Positions 8,999 to 19,739 of a stretch of 64,000 bases of DNA are shown here, piece by piece (the first letter of the stretch is position 1; every line of letters begins with the position of its first letter). The translations under genes were made by a program, and so were the position numbers. The notes beneath the pieces are model-generated. The model searched no databases. It saw only the letters and a list, made by a program, of their open reading frames with translations, and was not told where the DNA came from. The stretch is from positions 124,001-188,000 of the forward strand of contig NZ_JAJTSZ010000005.1 in NCBI RefSeq assembly GCF_021440195.1. Direction: 5' to 3'. This stretch comes from Dyadobacter sp. CY356 (GTDB taxonomy: Bacteria > Bacteroidota > Bacteroidia > Cytophagales > Spirosomataceae).

Positions 8999-9559
8999 TT
9001 ATCCTTGTTTGTTCGCATTAGTGAAAGGCATACCAAGTGCTTTCAACAATTCGTAACTTTCTTCGTCAGAATTAGTTGAAGTAACAAATGTGATATCCAT
9101 ACCTGTGATCTTGTTTACCTTTTCGATAGAGATCTCAGGGAAGATGATTTGTTCTTTCACACCAAAAGTATAATTTCCACGACCATCAAATCCTTTGTCG
9201 CTGATTCCTTTAAAATCACGTACACGAGGCATCGCGATAGAAGTCAAACGGTCAAGGAATTCGTACATACGGTCTCCGCGTAGTGTAACTTTTGCTCCAA
9301 TCGGCATGTTTTCACGCAACTTAAAGTTGGAAACCGCCTTTTTAGAAATGGTAGCAATTGCTTTCTGTCCTGTAATCAATCCAAGCTCTTCAACTCCTGT
9401 ATCAACCAATTTCTTGTCAGATACGGCTGCGCCGATACCTTTGTTGATAACAATTTTAGTCAAGCGAGGTACTTGCATTACAGACTTGTACTCAAACTTT
9501 TCTTTCAGTTGCGAAACTACTTCGCTAACGTACTTTTCTTTTAATCTTGGCTGTGCCAT
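8999..9559 (-). CDS. rplE: 50S ribosomal protein L5
   Basis: 5S rRNA-binding protein contacting P-site tRNA, 186 residues. Signatures include [19 protein letters not shown] (about residues 28-46), [20 protein letters not shown] and the C-terminal [20 protein letters not shown]. Start chosen at [10 protein letters not shown]. Confidence 0.98.
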   Translation of the reverse strand: MAQPRLKEKYVSEVVSQLKEKFEYKSVMQVPRLTKIVINKGIGAAVSDKKLVDTGVEELGLITGQKAIATISKKAVSNFKLRENMPIGAKVTLRGDRMYEFLDRLTSIAMPRVRDFKGISDKGFDGRGNYTFGVKEQIIFPEISIEKVNKITGMDITFVTSTNSDEESYELLKALGMPFTNANKQG

Positions 9560-9638
9560 TTTTCTGAGTTAATTATGTGGATTGCCGACCCACGCGCTTC
9601 GTATATAAAACTAACAACTGGTCCGGAAACCGGGAGAC

Positions 9639-9980
9639 CTATAAAAAGTCTCCTGATTTTTTAGAGAACCGTTGTAACTTTCCTTTATCGTTTGCTTTAC
9701 GGCCCGTACGAGTCGCTTCGCCAGTTTTAGGATCTACTACCATCAGGTTACTGATATGAATAGTACCTTCACGTTTTTCGATGCTTCCCTGTGGGTTCTG
9801 TGCATTTGGTTTTACGTGTTTCGTAATCAAATTTACACCTTCCACAGTTGCTCTTGATTTCTCAATAAGCACAGTTTTGATAACCCCTGTTTCACCTTTC
9901 GCGTTTCCGGAAATTACTTTTACAGTATCTCCTTTGCGGATATGCAATTTTGCAGGTACGTTTTTATTTTTGCTTTCCAT
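9639..9980 (-). CDS. rplX: 50S ribosomal protein L24
   Basis: Assembly-initiating large-subunit protein, 113 residues. The KOW motif is seen in LHIRKGDTVKVISGNAKGE (about residues 12-30). RATVEGVNLITKHVKPNAQN and GTIHISNLMVVDPKTGEATR complete the family pattern. Lies between rplN and rplE. Confidence 0.97.
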   Translation of the reverse strand: MESKNKNVPAKLHIRKGDTVKVISGNAKGETGVIKTVLIEKSRATVEGVNLITKHVKPNAQNPQGSIEKREGTIHISNLMVVDPKTGEATRTGRKANDKGKLQRFSKKSGDFL

Positions 9981-10029
9981 TTGAGGTATTCTCTAATCGG
10001 TTCTGAAGAAATACTTTTGTCTTTATTTC

Positions 10030-10398
10030 TTACAACACTTCCGGTGCCAGGGAAACAATCTTCATAAATTGTTTTTCACGCAATTCACGCGCTACTGGAC
10101 CGAAGATACGTGAGCCACGTGGTTCGTCGTTGTTGTTAAGTAAAACGGCTGCATTATCCTCAAAGCGAATGTATGTACCATCCTTGCGGCGTACTTCCTT
10201 TTTAGTCCGTACAACCACGGCTTTTGAAACCGTTCCTTTTTTCATGCTGCTCGAAGAAAGAGCAGACTTTACTGTTACGACGATCTTATCGCCTACTGAA
10301 GCATAGCGTTTGCCAGTTCCGCCAAGTACACGAATAACGAGTACTTCCTTCGCCCCACTGTTGTCTGCTACCGACAGTCTTGATTCTTGCTGTACCAT
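10030..10398 (-). CDS. rplN: 50S ribosomal protein L14
   Basis: Large-subunit protein forming an intersubunit bridge, 122 residues. Starts [20 protein letters not shown] and contains [20 protein letters not shown] and the end [20 protein letters not shown], all typical. Only 3 bases from rpsQ. Confidence 0.98.
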   Translation of the reverse strand: MVQQESRLSVADNSGAKEVLVIRVLGGTGKRYASVGDKIVVTVKSALSSSSMKKGTVSKAVVVRTKKEVRRKDGTYIRFEDNAAVLLNNNDEPRGSRIFGPVARELREKQFMKIVSLAPEVL

Positions 10399-10401
10399 TT
10401 G

Positions 10402-10665
10402 TTACTTAGCTTTTTCAAGGATTTCAATTAATCTCCAACGCTTATTCTTACTAAGCGGACGGGTTTCCATAACTTTGATTGTATCACCGATACCAACCTG
10501 GTTATTTTCGTCATGCACCATAAGTTTGGTAGTTTTAGTCATAAACTTACCATATTTCTCGTGCTTAACTTTACGTTCAACAGTGATCACGCAGGATTTC
10601 TCCATTTTGTTGCTCACTACTTTACCGACTCTTTCTTTCCGTAAATTTCTTTCTGTTGCCTCCAT
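10402..10665 (-). CDS. rpsQ: 30S ribosomal protein S17
   Basis: Primary 16S rRNA-binding protein with an OB fold, 87 residues. Motifs: [20 protein letters not shown] near residues 9-28 and [20 protein letters not shown] near the end. Lies between rpmC and rplN. Confidence 0.98.
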   Translation of the reverse strand: MEATERNLRKERVGKVVSNKMEKSCVITVERKVKHEKYGKFMTKTTKLMVHDENNQVGIGDTIKVMETRPLSKNKRWRLIEILEKAK

Positions 10666-10681
10666 AATTTCTTAAACTGAT

Positions 10682-10876
10682 TTACTGTTGGTTAGTTTTA
10701 GCCGACAGTTCGGTCAATAGTTTTGCAATTTCCTTACGCGAGGCGCGAATACGCAAAGGGTTTTCGATCGGCGAAATAGCGTGCGCGAATTTCAAACGAA
10801 GTAGGCGCTCTCTTTCTTGTGCGATCTGTTCTTTCAGCTGATCCTGCGACAGGTCTTGTATTTCTTTACTAGTCAT
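10682..10876 (-). CDS. rpmC: 50S ribosomal protein L29
   Basis: Small helical large-subunit protein at the exit tunnel, 64 residues. The pattern LKEQIAQERERLLRLKFAHA, then NPLRIRASRKEIAKLLT is typical of L29. Follows rplP by 43 bases and precedes rpsQ by 16 bases. Confidence 0.97.
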   Translation of the reverse strand: MTSKEIQDLSQDQLKEQIAQERERLLRLKFAHAISPIENPLRIRASRKEIAKLLTELSAKTNQQ

Positions 10877-10919
10877 TGCTTTTAATAATTAGCGTTCTTA
10901 GATAACGTTCGGGGTTGGT

Positions 10920-11345
10920 CTATTCTTGATAATCCCGACGTACCACGAACTTTGTTTTAACTGGCAGCTTTTGTGCAGCCAGACGCAATGCTTCGTTAGC
11001 AGTTTCCAGTGGAACACCGGTTGCTTCGAAGATGATTGTTCCCGGCTTGATTGGTGCAACCCAATACTCAGGAGCTCCTTTACCTTTACCCATACGAACC
11101 TCTGCAGGTTTCTTTGTAATAGGTTTGTCAGGGAACACACGAATCCATACCTGGCCTTCACGTTTCATAGCACGTGTAACTGAAATACGCGCTGCTTCTA
11201 TTTGACGTGCTGTTAGCCAGCCTGGCTCAAGCGACTTGATTGCGAAAGATCCGAAAGCGATTTCAGCACCACGAGTGGCTAGTCCCTTTTCTGAACCTTT
11301 GTTTTTTTGTTGCTTGCGAAATTTTGTTCTTTTCGGCTGTAACAT
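10920..11345 (-). CDS. rplP: 50S ribosomal protein L16
   Basis: Large-subunit protein near the A site, 141 residues. Starts [40 protein letters not shown] and [20 protein letters not shown] are the family signatures. Lies between rpsC and rpmC. Confidence 0.98.
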   Translation of the reverse strand: MLQPKRTKFRKQQKNKGSEKGLATRGAEIAFGSFAIKSLEPGWLTARQIEAARISVTRAMKREGQVWIRVFPDKPITKKPAEVRMGKGKGAPEYWVAPIKPGTIIFEATGVPLETANEALRLAAQKLPVKTKFVVRRDYQE

Positions 11346-11392
11346 GATTCTAATCTATTTGAACCGATTTCACAAAATCGGAAAATGTCTGA

Positions 11393-12220
11393 TTACTTCT
11401 TCTTATTTCTACTTCTCTTACGACGATCAGCTTCGCTTCCGCCGCCACCGCCTTCACTACCACCGCCACGGTTACTATCGTTTCCGCCGCGACCACCTCT
11501 TCTGTCCTTGTTACGGTCGTTTCCGCCGCCTGATCCTGTTCCTCTGTCGCTTCTGTCAGCAGCAGCTGTTGCAGCACTTGGGGTCAAATCACGCTTTCCG
11601 TACAATTCACCTTTGAAGATCCAAACTTTGATACCTATTTTACCATAGATAGTTTGTGCTTCCGAGATTGCATAGTCAATATCCGCTCTCAGTGTATGTA
11701 GAGGAATACGTCCTTCTTTATACTCTTCAGTACGAGCCATTTCAGCTCCACCCAAACGTCCCGCAAGACGGATTTTGATACCTTGAGTTCCTACACGCAT
11801 AGCAGAAGCGATTGATTGCTTCATAGCACGACGGTAGGAGATACGAGCTTGTAGTTGTTGTGCAATTGCTTCTCCAACTAATTTTGCATCAATCTCAGGA
11901 CGTTTGATTTCGTAGATGTTAATCTGAACGTCTTTTCCTGTGATTTTTTTAAGCTCTTCTTTGATCTTGTCAACTTCACTACCACCTTTACCAATTACGA
12001 TACCCGGACGAGCCGTGTGAATTGTAAGTGTGATACGTTTCAGTGTACGCTCGATAACTACTTTAGAGATTGATCCTTTTGGGATACGTGCTTTTATATA
12101 GTTACGAATTTTTTCGTCTTCAACTAGTTTATCAGAAAAATCTTTTCCTCCATACCAGCTAGAGTCCCAGCCTCTAACAATTCCTAGTCTCAGACCTATA
12201 GGATTAACCTTTTGTCCCAT
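11393..12220 (-). CDS. rpsC: 30S ribosomal protein S3 with Gly/Arg-rich C-terminal tail
   Basis: Small-subunit protein at the mRNA entry tunnel with helicase function, 275 residues. The KH domain (about residues 40-107) contains [20 protein letters not shown]. The C-terminal S3 domain follows, with [20 protein letters not shown] and [20 protein letters not shown]. After about residue 215 a low-complexity tail of roughly 60 residues appears, rich in Gly, Arg, Asp and Asn and ending [10 protein letters not shown]. Usual S3 proteins are 205-240 residues, so this tail is an addition, probably disordered. Confidence 0.97.
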   Translation of the reverse strand: MGQKVNPIGLRLGIVRGWDSSWYGGKDFSDKLVEDEKIRNYIKARIPKGSISKVVIERTLKRITLTIHTARPGIVIGKGGSEVDKIKEELKKITGKDVQINIYEIKRPEIDAKLVGEAIAQQLQARISYRRAMKQSIASAMRVGTQGIKIRLAGRLGGAEMARTEEYKEGRIPLHTLRADIDYAISEAQTIYGKIGIKVWIFKGELYGKRDLTPSAATAAADRSDRGTGSGGGNDRNKDRRGGRGGNDSNRGGGSEGGGGGSEADRRKRSRNKKK

Positions 12221-12238
12221 TCGAAATAGATCGTTTAC

Positions 12239-12640
12239 TTATGATTCGGTGATTACTTTGTTTTCAACGCTTGCGGCAACATCCGTTGTAGCAACTTCCG
12301 CTTTGTCATCAACCACAAGTGTAATGTGATTTGAACGCTTACGGATTCTGTGTGCTCTTCCTTGCGGTGCAGGGCGCAAACGCTTCAACATACGTCCACC
12401 GTCAATAAATACGGTTTTAACATAAAGATCAGCGTCTTCCAGCTTTGCATCTTCATTCAATTGCTGCCAGTTGGCAACTGCAGAAAGTAAAACTTTATGC
12501 AAAATTGGTGAAGAAGCTCTTGGTTGAAACTTTAACAGCGCCAACGCTTTGCTGACCTTTTGTCCGCGAATCATGTCGGCTACTAATCTCATCTTACGAG
12601 GAGAAGTAGGCACATTTCTTAATATAGCTCTTGCTTCCAT
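12239..12640 (-). CDS. rplV: 50S ribosomal protein L22
   Basis: Large-subunit protein lining the exit tunnel, 133 residues. Starts [20 protein letters not shown]. The tunnel beta-hairpin region lies near [20 protein letters not shown] and is followed by HITLVV. The last 20 residues after the core are variable. Precedes rpsC by 18 bases. Confidence 0.97.
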   Translation of the reverse strand: MEARAILRNVPTSPRKMRLVADMIRGQKVSKALALLKFQPRASSPILHKVLLSAVANWQQLNEDAKLEDADLYVKTVFIDGGRMLKRLRPAPQGRAHRIRKRSNHITLVVDDKAEVATTDVAASVENKVITES

Positions 12641-12695
12641 GTTCTTTCAGATATAGGCTGGTTCCGATTGACGAAACCCAGCTATCGTCGACTAA

Positions 12696-12974
12696 TTATT
12701 TTCTACCTTTATCTTTTTTGGCGGTGTGACCACGGAAGTTACGCGTTGGCGAAAACTCTCCTAATTTGTGTCCAACCATGTTTTCAGTTACATAAACCGG
12801 TATGAATTTGTTACCGTTGTGAACTGCGAATGTATGTCCAATAAAATCCGGAGAGATCATTGAGCGTCTTGACCATGTCTTTATTACCGACTTACGTGCT
12901 GCGCTGTTCATCGTCTGAATCTTGATGTCCAGACGAAAGTCGATGTATGGTCCTTTTTTTAATGAGCGTGCCAT
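12696..12974 (-). CDS. rpsS: 30S ribosomal protein S19
   Basis: Small-subunit head protein, 92 residues. Starts [15 protein letters not shown] and carries [20 protein letters not shown] and [20 protein letters not shown], all diagnostic. Ten bases after rplB. Confidence 0.98.
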   Translation of the reverse strand: MARSLKKGPYIDFRLDIKIQTMNSAARKSVIKTWSRRSMISPDFIGHTFAVHNGNKFIPVYVTENMVGHKLGEFSPTRNFRGHTAKKDKGRK

Positions 12975-12984
12975 ATTATTCTAA

Positions 12985-13809
12985 TTATTTTTTACGACGG
13001 CTGATAATCAATTTCTCAGAATGCTTATTACGATCACGAGTCTTAAGTCCTTTTGAGAACTGTCCGTTTCTTGATCTAGGCTGGCCTCCTGATGAGCGGC
13101 CTTCACCACCACCCATTGGGTGATCGACTGGGTTCATAGCAACACCACGAACTCTTGGGCGACGACCTAACCAACGTTTACGGCCTGCTTTACCGTAATT
13201 CACATTCATGTGACTTGAATTGGAAACTGTTCCAACCGTTGCGATACAAGTTGAAAGAATCATACGCATTTCGCCGGATGGCATTTTAATTACTGCGTAT
13301 TTACCTTCACGCGCTACAAGCTGAGCATAAGCTCCCGCGCTTCTTGCAAACTGACCACCTTTACCAGGAGTCAATTCAATATTGTGAACAATTGTACCAA
13401 TTGGCATTGAACCTAGTGGAAGCGCATTTCCCATTTCTGGTGCTACTGAACTTCCTGAAACAATTACTTGTCCTACTTTCAATCCGTTTGGAGCGATTAC
13501 GTATCTTTTTTCGTCATCAGCATATTGTACCAGTGCGATACGTGCTGAGCGGTTTGGATCGTATTCTATTGTAAGAACTGTTGCTGGTGCATCAAAACGA
13601 TTTCTTTTGAAATCGATAACACGATATCTGCGTTTGTGACCACCACCTATATGACGCATGGTACGATGTCCGGAGCTATTACGACCACCTGTTCTTTTAA
13701 CAGGCTCTAATAGGCTCTTTTCAGGTTTTGACGCTGTGATCTCCTCAAAAGCAGGAGCCATGCGAAAACGTTGACCAGCACTTGTCGGTTTTAATTTTTT
13801 AACTGCCAT
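12985..13809 (-). CDS. rplB: 50S ribosomal protein L2
   Basis: Primary 23S rRNA-binding protein needed for peptidyl transferase assembly, 274 residues. Contains [20 protein letters not shown] near residues 42-61, [20 protein letters not shown], and the C-terminal signature [20 protein letters not shown] with the conserved His. Lies between rplW and rpsS. Confidence 0.98.
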   Translation of the reverse strand: MAVKKLKPTSAGQRFRMAPAFEEITASKPEKSLLEPVKRTGGRNSSGHRTMRHIGGGHKRRYRVIDFKRNRFDAPATVLTIEYDPNRSARIALVQYADDEKRYVIAPNGLKVGQVIVSGSSVAPEMGNALPLGSMPIGTIVHNIELTPGKGGQFARSAGAYAQLVAREGKYAVIKMPSGEMRMILSTCIATVGTVSNSSHMNVNYGKAGRKRWLGRRPRVRGVAMNPVDHPMGGGEGRSSGGQPRSRNGQFSKGLKTRDRNKHSEKLIISRRKK

Positions 13810-13854
13810 TGCTATACTTAACTCTTCTAAGATTTGAATAGATCAACCAAAATT

Positions 13855-14142
13855 CTAAGCTTCACCGTAAATGTCGATGATCTCACCTTCAGCTACTGTT
13901 ACAATAGCTTTCTTAATGGTTGACGTTTTTCCACTTACAAACTTTCCACCCGATGTACGGGATTTGCTTTTACCAATGCTACGCATTGTATGAACGCTCT
14001 CTACGGTAACCCCAAACAGTTTCTCGATAGCCTTTTTGATTTCAACCTTGTTTGAAGTAAGTGTTACTTCAAAGGCATACTTTCCCTGACCACCCTGAGC
14101 CGTTACCTTTTCTGTTATAATCGGTCGTTTCAGTACACTCAT
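13855..14142 (-). CDS. rplW: 50S ribosomal protein L23
   Basis: Exit-tunnel protein and docking site for trigger factor and SRP, 95 residues from the ATG at 14142. A GTG one codon earlier (14145) overlaps the rplD stop and would add a single residue; the ATG is preferred. Contains VLKRPIITEKVTAQGGQGKY and VEIKKAIEKLFGVTVESVHT. The rplD stop is 2 bases away, so translational coupling is likely. Confidence 0.96.
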   Translation of the reverse strand: MSVLKRPIITEKVTAQGGQGKYAFEVTLTSNKVEIKKAIEKLFGVTVESVHTMRSIGKSKSRTSGGKFVSGKTSTIKKAIVTVAEGEIIDIYGEA

Positions 14143-14144
14143 CA

Positions 14145-14774
14145 CTATTTGTTTAATAGGGTTTCCAAATTAGACAGAGCAGATTCACTTATTAAAAGGC
14201 GGTCTGCATTCATCAGATCATATGTATTTACCAAATCAACAGTAGTAACTTTCGCTTTAGGAATGTTTCTGCTTGACAGGTACACATTGCTATCAACCTC
14301 AGGAAGGATCAACAATGTTTTTGTGTTCACTAATGAAAGTGAATTAAGTACAGTCAGATATGACTTTGTTTTTGGGGCGTCAAAAGTAAATGACTCCAAA
14401 ACAGATATTGCGTCAATTTTCGCTTTCGCAGAAAGAGCAGAAATACGCGCTAACGTTTTCACTTTTCTGTTGATCTTGAAAGTATAATTACGAGGGCGAG
14501 GACCGAATATACGACCACCACCTACGAACACCGGGGATTTAATGCTACCTGCACGTGCTCCACCTGTACCTTTTTGTTTCTTGATCTTACGTGTTGAGTG
14601 ATTGATCTCAGCACGTTCTTTTGACTTGTGTGTACCTTGGCGCTGATTGGCCAAGTACAATTTCACATCGAGATAGATCGCATGCTCGTTAGGTTCGATT
14701 CCGAAAATTTCTTCAGACACACTTACCTTCTTGCCGGTATCTTCTCCTTTTATATTTAATACGGACAGTTCCAT
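14145..14774 (-). CDS. rplD: 50S ribosomal protein L4
   Basis: Large-subunit protein with an exit-tunnel loop, 209 residues from the ATG at 14774. A TTG start 15 bases upstream would overlap rplC and is less likely. The tunnel loop region reads KKQKGTGGARAGSIKSPVFV and FGPRPRNY. In E. coli L4 controls its own operon; nothing in this sequence shows that here. It lies 4 bases after the rplC stop. Confidence 0.96.
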   Translation of the reverse strand: MELSVLNIKGEDTGKKVSVSEEIFGIEPNEHAIYLDVKLYLANQRQGTHKSKERAEINHSTRKIKKQKGTGGARAGSIKSPVFVGGGRIFGPRPRNYTFKINRKVKTLARISALSAKAKIDAISVLESFTFDAPKTKSYLTVLNSLSLVNTKTLLILPEVDSNVYLSSRNIPKAKVTTVDLVNTYDLMNADRLLISESALSNLETLLNK

Positions 14775-14778
14775 GGTA

Positions 14779-15399
14779 CTATTTCTCAATGATTAGAAAT
14801 GAATTCTTTGAACCCGGTACTGAGCCACTTACAACTAGCAAGTTTTGCTCAGGTATCACTTTCAGAATACGCAAATTCTGAATTTTTACACGATTGTTAC
14901 CCATGCGCCCACCCATACGAATGCCTTTAAATACGCGTGAAGGGAACGAACAAGCACCAATCGAACCTGGGTGACGTGCACGGTTATGCTGACCGTGAGT
15001 TTGTCCACCAACCCCTGCGAAACCATGGCGCTTTACAACACCCTGAAAACCGCGGCCTTTGGCAGAACCAACTACATCTACGAATTCACCTTCTGCAAAG
15101 ATATCTTGCACTGATAGTGAAGTTCCAAGTTCATGCTCCACTTCAAATTCCTTGAACTCTACAAGCTTGTGCTTTGGAGTTGTTCCGGCCTTTTTGAAGT
15201 GACCTATTAACGGCTGAGTAGAGTTTTTCTCTTTTCTCTCGCCAAAACCTAATTGGAGGGCCTTATACCCATCCTTTTCCTCGGACCTAACTTGTGTAAC
15301 AACACAAGGACCAGCTTGAATCACAGTACATGCCAGAGCCTGCCCGTCAGCATTGTACAAACTAGTCATTCCGATTTTTTTACCTATTAAACCAGACAT
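14779..15399 (-). CDS. rplC: 50S ribosomal protein L3
   Basis: Primary 23S rRNA-binding protein, 206 residues. Starts [20 protein letters not shown]. The conserved loop [20 protein letters not shown] (about residues 115-135) and [20 protein letters not shown] are diagnostic. It is the first gene of the long rplC-rplQ unit and has its own promoter upstream (15450-15480). Confidence 0.98.
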   Translation of the reverse strand: MSGLIGKKIGMTSLYNADGQALACTVIQAGPCVVTQVRSEEKDGYKALQLGFGERKEKNSTQPLIGHFKKAGTTPKHKLVEFKEFEVEHELGTSLSVQDIFAEGEFVDVVGSAKGRGFQGVVKRHGFAGVGGQTHGQHNRARHPGSIGACSFPSRVFKGIRMGGRMGNNRVKIQNLRILKVIPEQNLLVVSGSVPGSKNSFLIIEK

Positions 15400-15449
15400 C
15401 GTAATTAATTTAAATTAGCAGGTAAAACCCTATTCTTTAAAACGGACTG

Positions 15450-15480
15450 CAAAGATAGAAATTTGAAATTTTATATCAAA
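15450..15480 (-). promoter_or_regulatory. Promoter of the rplC-rplQ unit
   Basis: On the minus strand TTTG (15477-15480), 19 bases, then TATCTTTG (15450-15457), a perfect match to the Bacteroidetes primary-sigma consensus. It lies 50 bases upstream of rplC and just downstream of the rpsJ terminator. Confidence 0.85.
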
Positions 15481-15512
15481 GCGGTATTTTATTATTTCTC
15501 ACTGATAATCAG

Positions 15513-15545
15513 CAAAAAAGGTCAGATGTACTAAACATCTGACCT
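15513..15545 (-). terminator. Rho-independent terminator after rpsJ
   Basis: Perfect 11-bp stem (15519-15529 with 15535-15545), 5-base loop, followed on the minus strand by six T. It ends the fusA-rpsJ unit before the rplC promoter. Confidence 0.9.
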
Positions 15546-15680
15546 CAGTTAATTCCTGGCATTGATCGAACACAAAAAAACATTCGAATTATTACCTGAA
15601 TGAGCTCAGATGTGGTTTCCAGAATTCCGGACCTTCATCCAATTATGTAATAGGTTTAAATAATAAACCTGTAAGAATCA

Positions 15681-15986
15681 CTAAACTTTGATCTCTACGT
15701 CAACTCCGCTTGGCAATTCAAGCTTCATTAGTGCATCAACAGTTTTTGCACTTGTAGAGAAAATGTCTACCAGACGTTTGTAAGTACAAAGCTGGAATTG
15801 TTCACGGGATTTTTTGTTCACGTGAGGAGAACGTAAAACAGTGAATTTTTCTGTTTTAGTCGGCAAAGGAATTGGACCACTAACAACGGCACCAGTTGCC
15901 TTAACAGCCTTAACGATTTTCTCAGCTGATTTGTCAACTAAGTTGTGATCGAATGACCGCAGTTTGATACGAATTTTTTGATTCAT
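15681..15986 (-). CDS. rpsJ: 30S ribosomal protein S10
   Basis: Small-subunit head protein, also NusB's partner in antitermination in other bacteria, 101 residues. Starts [20 protein letters not shown] and carries the loop [20 protein letters not shown] with the conserved KKSREQF. It follows fusA by 137 bases with a hairpin in the gap, and is separated from rplC by a terminator and promoter. That grouping, with S10 on the str side, is notable. Confidence 0.98.
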   Translation of the reverse strand: MNQKIRIKLRSFDHNLVDKSAEKIVKAVKATGAVVSGPIPLPTKTEKFTVLRSPHVNKKSREQFQLCTYKRLVDIFSTSAKTVDALMKLELPSGVDVEIKV

Positions 15987-16083
15987 CTTATTTGCTTATT
16001 TCCGGTTCTTGAAAAACTTGATGGGAACTGATCCCGACAATCCACCAGCGAAAGAACCATTTACTTCACTGGCTTAAATATTT

Positions 16084-16115
16084 TTAGCCACTGCCCTTTT
16101 CTGAGCAGTGGCTAA
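16084..16115 (-). terminator. Hairpin between fusA and rpsJ
   Basis: Perfect 11-bp stem (16084-16094 with 16105-16115), 10-base loop, 9 bases after the fusA stop. No T-run follows on the minus strand, so it is more likely an attenuator or 3'-end stabiliser than a full terminator. I see no TAnnTTTG element between it and rpsJ. Confidence 0.5.
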
Positions 16116-16123
16116 TATTTTTA

Positions 16124-18244
16124 TTAAGCTTTAACTAAGCCTTTTGCTTTTTCAATTACTGTATCAGAGATATGCTGAGGCACAACTTCGTAGTAAGCGA
16201 ATGTCAGAGAAGCAGTAGCGCGTCCTGATGACATCGTACGAAGATCCGTTACATAACCGAACAATTCTGACAAAGGAACGTCCGCTTTGATAACCTGAGC
16301 ACCATTACGTGAATCCATACCTCTCATGATACCACGACGACGGTTAAGGTCACCTGTGATAGGTCCAGTGTATTCATCAGGCGTAAGTACTTCAACATGC
16401 ATGATAGGCTCCATCAATTTCGAACCTGCGTGACGTGCTGATTCTCTGAAACCAATTTTAGCAGCTAATTCAAAAGATAGCGCATCTGAATCGACATCGT
16501 GGAATGAACCGTGGTACAAACGTACTTTCATCGAATCCAAAGGATAACCTGCAAGGGCACCATTTGACATAGATGCTTCGAAACCTTTTTGGATTGGTGC
16601 GATAAATTCACGAGGAATAGTACCACCCACTATTTGGTTAACGAACTGTAAACCAGTTTTTGGCTCTTGTCCTTCTTCGTTGTCGTCTCTCGGTCCGATT
16701 TCAAAAAGGATATCGGCAAATTTACCACGACCACCTGTTTGTTTCTTGTAAACTTCACGGTGCTCATAGTTCTTCGTAAGAATCTCTTTGTAAGCAACCT
16801 GAGGTGCACCCTGGTTTACTTCCACCTTAAATTCACGACGCATACGGTCGATGATAATTTCAAGGTGAAGCTCTCCCATTCCTTTGATGATCGTCTGACC
16901 AGTTTCCTCGTTACTTTCAACCTGTAACGTAGGATCTTCTTCGATCAACTTCGTGATTGCCTTAGAGAAGTTATCACTATCCGCAGCTTTCTTAGGCTCG
17001 ATTGCGTAACCAATTACCGGCTCAGGGAATACCATTGATTCAAGAACGATTGGGTTCTTTTCGTCAGATAACGTATCACCAGTTTTAATATCTTTGAAAC
17101 CTACTACCGCTCCAATATCACCCGCTTCAAGACGATCGATTTGATTTTGCTTGTTTGCGTGCATTTGGAAGATACGAGAGATACGCTCCTTATTTCCTGA
17201 ACGGTTGTTCAATACATAAGAACCTGAATCCAGATATCCTGAATAAGAGCGGATAAAGCAAAGACGTCCTACATAAGGGTCAGTTGCAATTTTAAACGCA
17301 AGTGCACAGAAAGGATCTGCATCCGTTGGCTGGCGAGAAATTTCAAGACCAGTACGTGGATCAGTTCCGATAATGCTTTCACGATCCTGAGGAGAAGGCA
17401 AAATTGCCATCACGTAATCAAGCATCGTTTGAACACCTTTGTTTTTGAAAGAAGAACCACAAACCATAGGAACGATTTTCATGCTGATTGTCGCTGCGCG
17501 CAAAGCTGCAAGAATTTCGTCTTCTGAGATTGAAGCTGGATCTTCAAAATATTTTTCCATCAAAGTGTCGTCAAATTCAGCAACAGCTTCAAGAAGTTTT
17601 TCTCTCCATTCAGTTGCCTCTTCCAACATATCCTCAGGAATAGGAACTTCTCTGAAAGTCATTCCTTTATCTTCTTCATTCCATTCGATACCACGGAAGT
17701 TAACCAAGTCAACTACTCCTCTGAACGTATCTTCAGCACCGATCGGCAATTGAAGAGGTACAGCGTAGCTACCAAGCATTTCTTTCACCTGCGCACAAAC
17801 TTTAAGAAAGTCTGCACCAGAACGGTCCATTTTGTTTACGAAACCGATACGTGCTACATTATAATTGTTAGCCAGACGCCAGTTAGTTTCTGACTGAGGC
17901 TCAACACCATCAACCGCACTGAATAAGAAAACCAATCCATCCAATACACGAAGGGAACGGTTTACCTCAACAGTAAAGTCAACGTGACCCGGTGTATCAA
18001 TAATGTTGATATGGTATTTTTCATTACGGTAAGTCCAATCAACTGTTGTAGCCGCCGAAGTAATGGTAATACCACGCTCCTGCTCCTGCTCCATCCAGTC
18101 CATTGTAGCAGCACCATCATGTACTTCTCCAATTTTGTGGCTTACTCCTGCGTAATAAAGGATACGCTCGGTGGTTGTAGTTTTACCCGCATCGATGTGC
18201 GCAGCAATACCAATATTTCTTGTTAATCTTAGATCACGTGCCAT
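16124..18244 (-). CDS. fusA: Elongation factor G
   Basis: Translocation GTPase, 706 residues, normal length. GTPase motifs are [19 protein letters not shown] (G1, about residues 15-33), [11 protein letters not shown] (G2), [12 protein letters not shown] (G3) and [10 protein letters not shown] (G4). Domains II-V follow; domain IV includes [15 protein letters not shown] and domain [21 protein letters not shown]. It has its own promoter about 100 bases upstream and is followed by rpsJ. No adjacent tuf gene is seen, so EF-Tu must be encoded elsewhere. Confidence 0.98.
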   Translation of the reverse strand: MARDLRLTRNIGIAAHIDAGKTTTTERILYYAGVSHKIGEVHDGAATMDWMEQEQERGITITSAATTVDWTYRNEKYHINIIDTPGHVDFTVEVNRSLRVLDGLVFLFSAVDGVEPQSETNWRLANNYNVARIGFVNKMDRSGADFLKVCAQVKEMLGSYAVPLQLPIGAEDTFRGVVDLVNFRGIEWNEEDKGMTFREVPIPEDMLEEATEWREKLLEAVAEFDDTLMEKYFEDPASISEDEILAALRAATISMKIVPMVCGSSFKNKGVQTMLDYVMAILPSPQDRESIIGTDPRTGLEISRQPTDADPFCALAFKIATDPYVGRLCFIRSYSGYLDSGSYVLNNRSGNKERISRIFQMHANKQNQIDRLEAGDIGAVVGFKDIKTGDTLSDEKNPIVLESMVFPEPVIGYAIEPKKAADSDNFSKAITKLIEEDPTLQVESNEETGQTIIKGMGELHLEIIIDRMRREFKVEVNQGAPQVAYKEILTKNYEHREVYKKQTGGRGKFADILFEIGPRDDNEEGQEPKTGLQFVNQIVGGTIPREFIAPIQKGFEASMSNGALAGYPLDSMKVRLYHGSFHDVDSDALSFELAAKIGFRESARHAGSKLMEPIMHVEVLTPDEYTGPITGDLNRRRGIMRGMDSRNGAQVIKADVPLSELFGYVTDLRTMSSGRATASLTFAYYEVVPQHISDTVIEKAKGLVKA

Positions 18245-18345
18245 GGCAAATGGTGCTGTTATTTATATTCGTTGCAATTCAATTCTTGTAGGAAGCTCTG
18301 AATAATATTAGGGCATTTTCACACCACTGCAAAAAATTCAGAGTG

Positions 18346-18377
18346 CAAAAGTATAAATAGTTGATTATAAAAACAAT
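18346..18377 (-). promoter_or_regulatory. Promoter of fusA
   Basis: Minus strand: ATTG (18374-18377, one base off TTTG), 20 bases, then TACTTTTG (18346-18353) followed by CA. The -7 element is perfect for TAnnTTTG. It makes fusA independent of rpsL-rpsG. Confidence 0.7.
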
Positions 18378-18678
18378 GAGTATGGATTATTTTTTGAATA
18401 AAATTTGAAAAATGACATGATCATTGGCATTCCTTAAACAACGTGATGAACTTACGTAAGCAGGTAGTTAGCGAGAGAACCAAAAAAAAACCAGATTATT
18501 TAAAAATATTTATCAAAATATATGACTATTTGTAATTATTATTTACAAATTATCAACAGTCATTGAGAAACACTTTTTCCTTAGTCTGCTTGACTATTTC
18601 ATGATTCCGCAAGTTGCCATTATCACCGGGGAATAAGAAAGTTAGTGATCAGACATTAAAATCTAAACCCTCATACAC

Positions 18679-18715
18679 AAAAACAGGTACTGCTATTTAC
18701 ATGCAGTACCTGTTT
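18679..18715 (-). terminator. Rho-independent terminator after rpsG
   Basis: Perfect 13-bp stem (18681-18693 with 18703-18715), 9-base loop, with five T including the stem foot on the minus strand. It lies 22 bases beyond the rpsG stop. Confidence 0.8.
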
Positions 18716-18737
18716 CATATTGTATCAAAACGCTTTC

Positions 18738-19205
18738 CTAGAAACGGAAATGCGAGAATGCTTTGTTCGCATCCGCCATACGGTGCGTATCGTCTTTTTT
18801 CTTAACAGCAGCTCCTTCACCTTTAGCGGCAGCAACGATTTCGCCAGCCAAACGGTCTACCATAGTTTTTTCTCCACGCTTACGAGCGTAGTTGATCAAC
18901 CATTTCATACCCAAAGCTTGCTTACGTTCCGGACGTACTTCTGTTGGAACCTGGAAAGTAGCACCACCAACACGACGGCTTTTTACTTCAACAGATGGAG
19001 TTACATTGTTCAATGCTTTTTTCCAAGTTTCAAGACCACTTTCGCTGGTTTTTTTCTCAACCACTTCTAATGCGTCATAAAAAATTGTGAAAGCAATGCT
19101 TTTCTTGCCTTGAAGCATCAGGTTGTTTACAAATTTTGTAACCTGTACATCTCTGAACTTAGGATCAGGCAGGATATATCTTTTCTTTGGTTTGGACTTT
19201 CTCAT
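18738..19205 (-). CDS. rpsG: 30S ribosomal protein S7
   Basis: Primary 16S 3'-domain binding protein, 155 residues from the ATG at 19205, the usual S7 length. An upstream ATG at 19253 would add 16 residues unlike the family. Contains [17 protein letters not shown] at the start, [20 protein letters not shown] in the middle and the end [18 protein letters not shown]. Follows rpsL; a terminator follows. Confidence 0.97.
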   Translation of the reverse strand: MRKSKPKKRYILPDPKFRDVQVTKFVNNLMLQGKKSIAFTIFYDALEVVEKKTSESGLETWKKALNNVTPSVEVKSRRVGGATFQVPTEVRPERKQALGMKWLINYARKRGEKTMVDRLAGEIVAAAKGEGAAVKKKDDTHRMADANKAFSHFRF

Positions 19206-19328
19206 TTTTGTACTTAATGTTTTACACGAGGTTTCGTTTTGCAACTTATTCACCCTGAACAGAATCCAGGATTACTTCCCTTTTATTTATCAGAATAGTT
19301 CTTTAATAAAAGCAGAGAGAGTTACTTT

Positions 19329-19739
19329 TTATTTTTTCTTACCTTTTACCGGTGCTGCAACTTGTCCTGGTTTAGGGCGTTTTGCACCGTATTTAGAACG
19401 ACGTTGTTTACGTCCGTTAACACCAGCTGTATCCAATGCACCACGGATAATGTGATAACGCACACCTGGTAAATCTTTAACACGACCACCACGGATCAAA
19501 ACGATCGAATGCTCCTGCAAGTTGTGGCCTTCACCCGGGATGTAGGCATTCACTTCTTTGTTGTTAGAAAGACGAACACGCGCAACTTTACGAAGTGCTG
19601 AGTTCGGTTTCTTTGGCGTTGTGGTATATACACGAGTACATACTCCACGACGCTGAGGGCAAGAATCCAAAGCCGGTGACTTGGATTTCCATGTAATGGT
19701 CTCTCTACCTTTACGGACTAATTGTGAAATAGTTGGCAT
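19329..19739 (-). CDS. rpsL: 30S ribosomal protein S12
   Basis: Decoding-centre protein, 136 residues. [20 protein letters not shown] starts the protein; [20 protein letters not shown] and [20 protein letters not shown] carry the conserved Lys residues where streptomycin-resistance changes occur elsewhere, and both are in the usual state here. It is the first gene of the cluster and has a strong promoter upstream. Confidence 0.98.
   Translation of the reverse strand: MPTISQLVRKGRETITWKSKSPALDSCPQRRGVCTRVYTTTPKKPNSALRKVARVRLSNNKEVNAYIPGEGHNLQEHSIVLIRGGRVKDLPGVRYHIIRGALDTAGVNGRKQRRSKYGAKRPKPGQVAAPVKGKKK

Larger units (their letters stand above)
18245..18737. other. Gap between fusA and rpsG (493 bases)
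   Basis: No gene is supported. The gap holds the fusA promoter near fusA and the rpsG terminator near rpsG. Between them is AT-rich sequence with a weak 8-bp AT-only hairpin (18528-18550) of no clear function. Confidence 0.7.

Noticed and set aside
11350-11648. Several long open frames on both strands across the 3' end of rpsC
   Set aside because: They come from the repetitive Gly/Arg codons of the S3 tail and give low-complexity translations.
18528-18550. AT-only hairpin between fusA and rpsG
   Set aside because: Stem of only A-T pairs in AT-rich sequence, likely chance.
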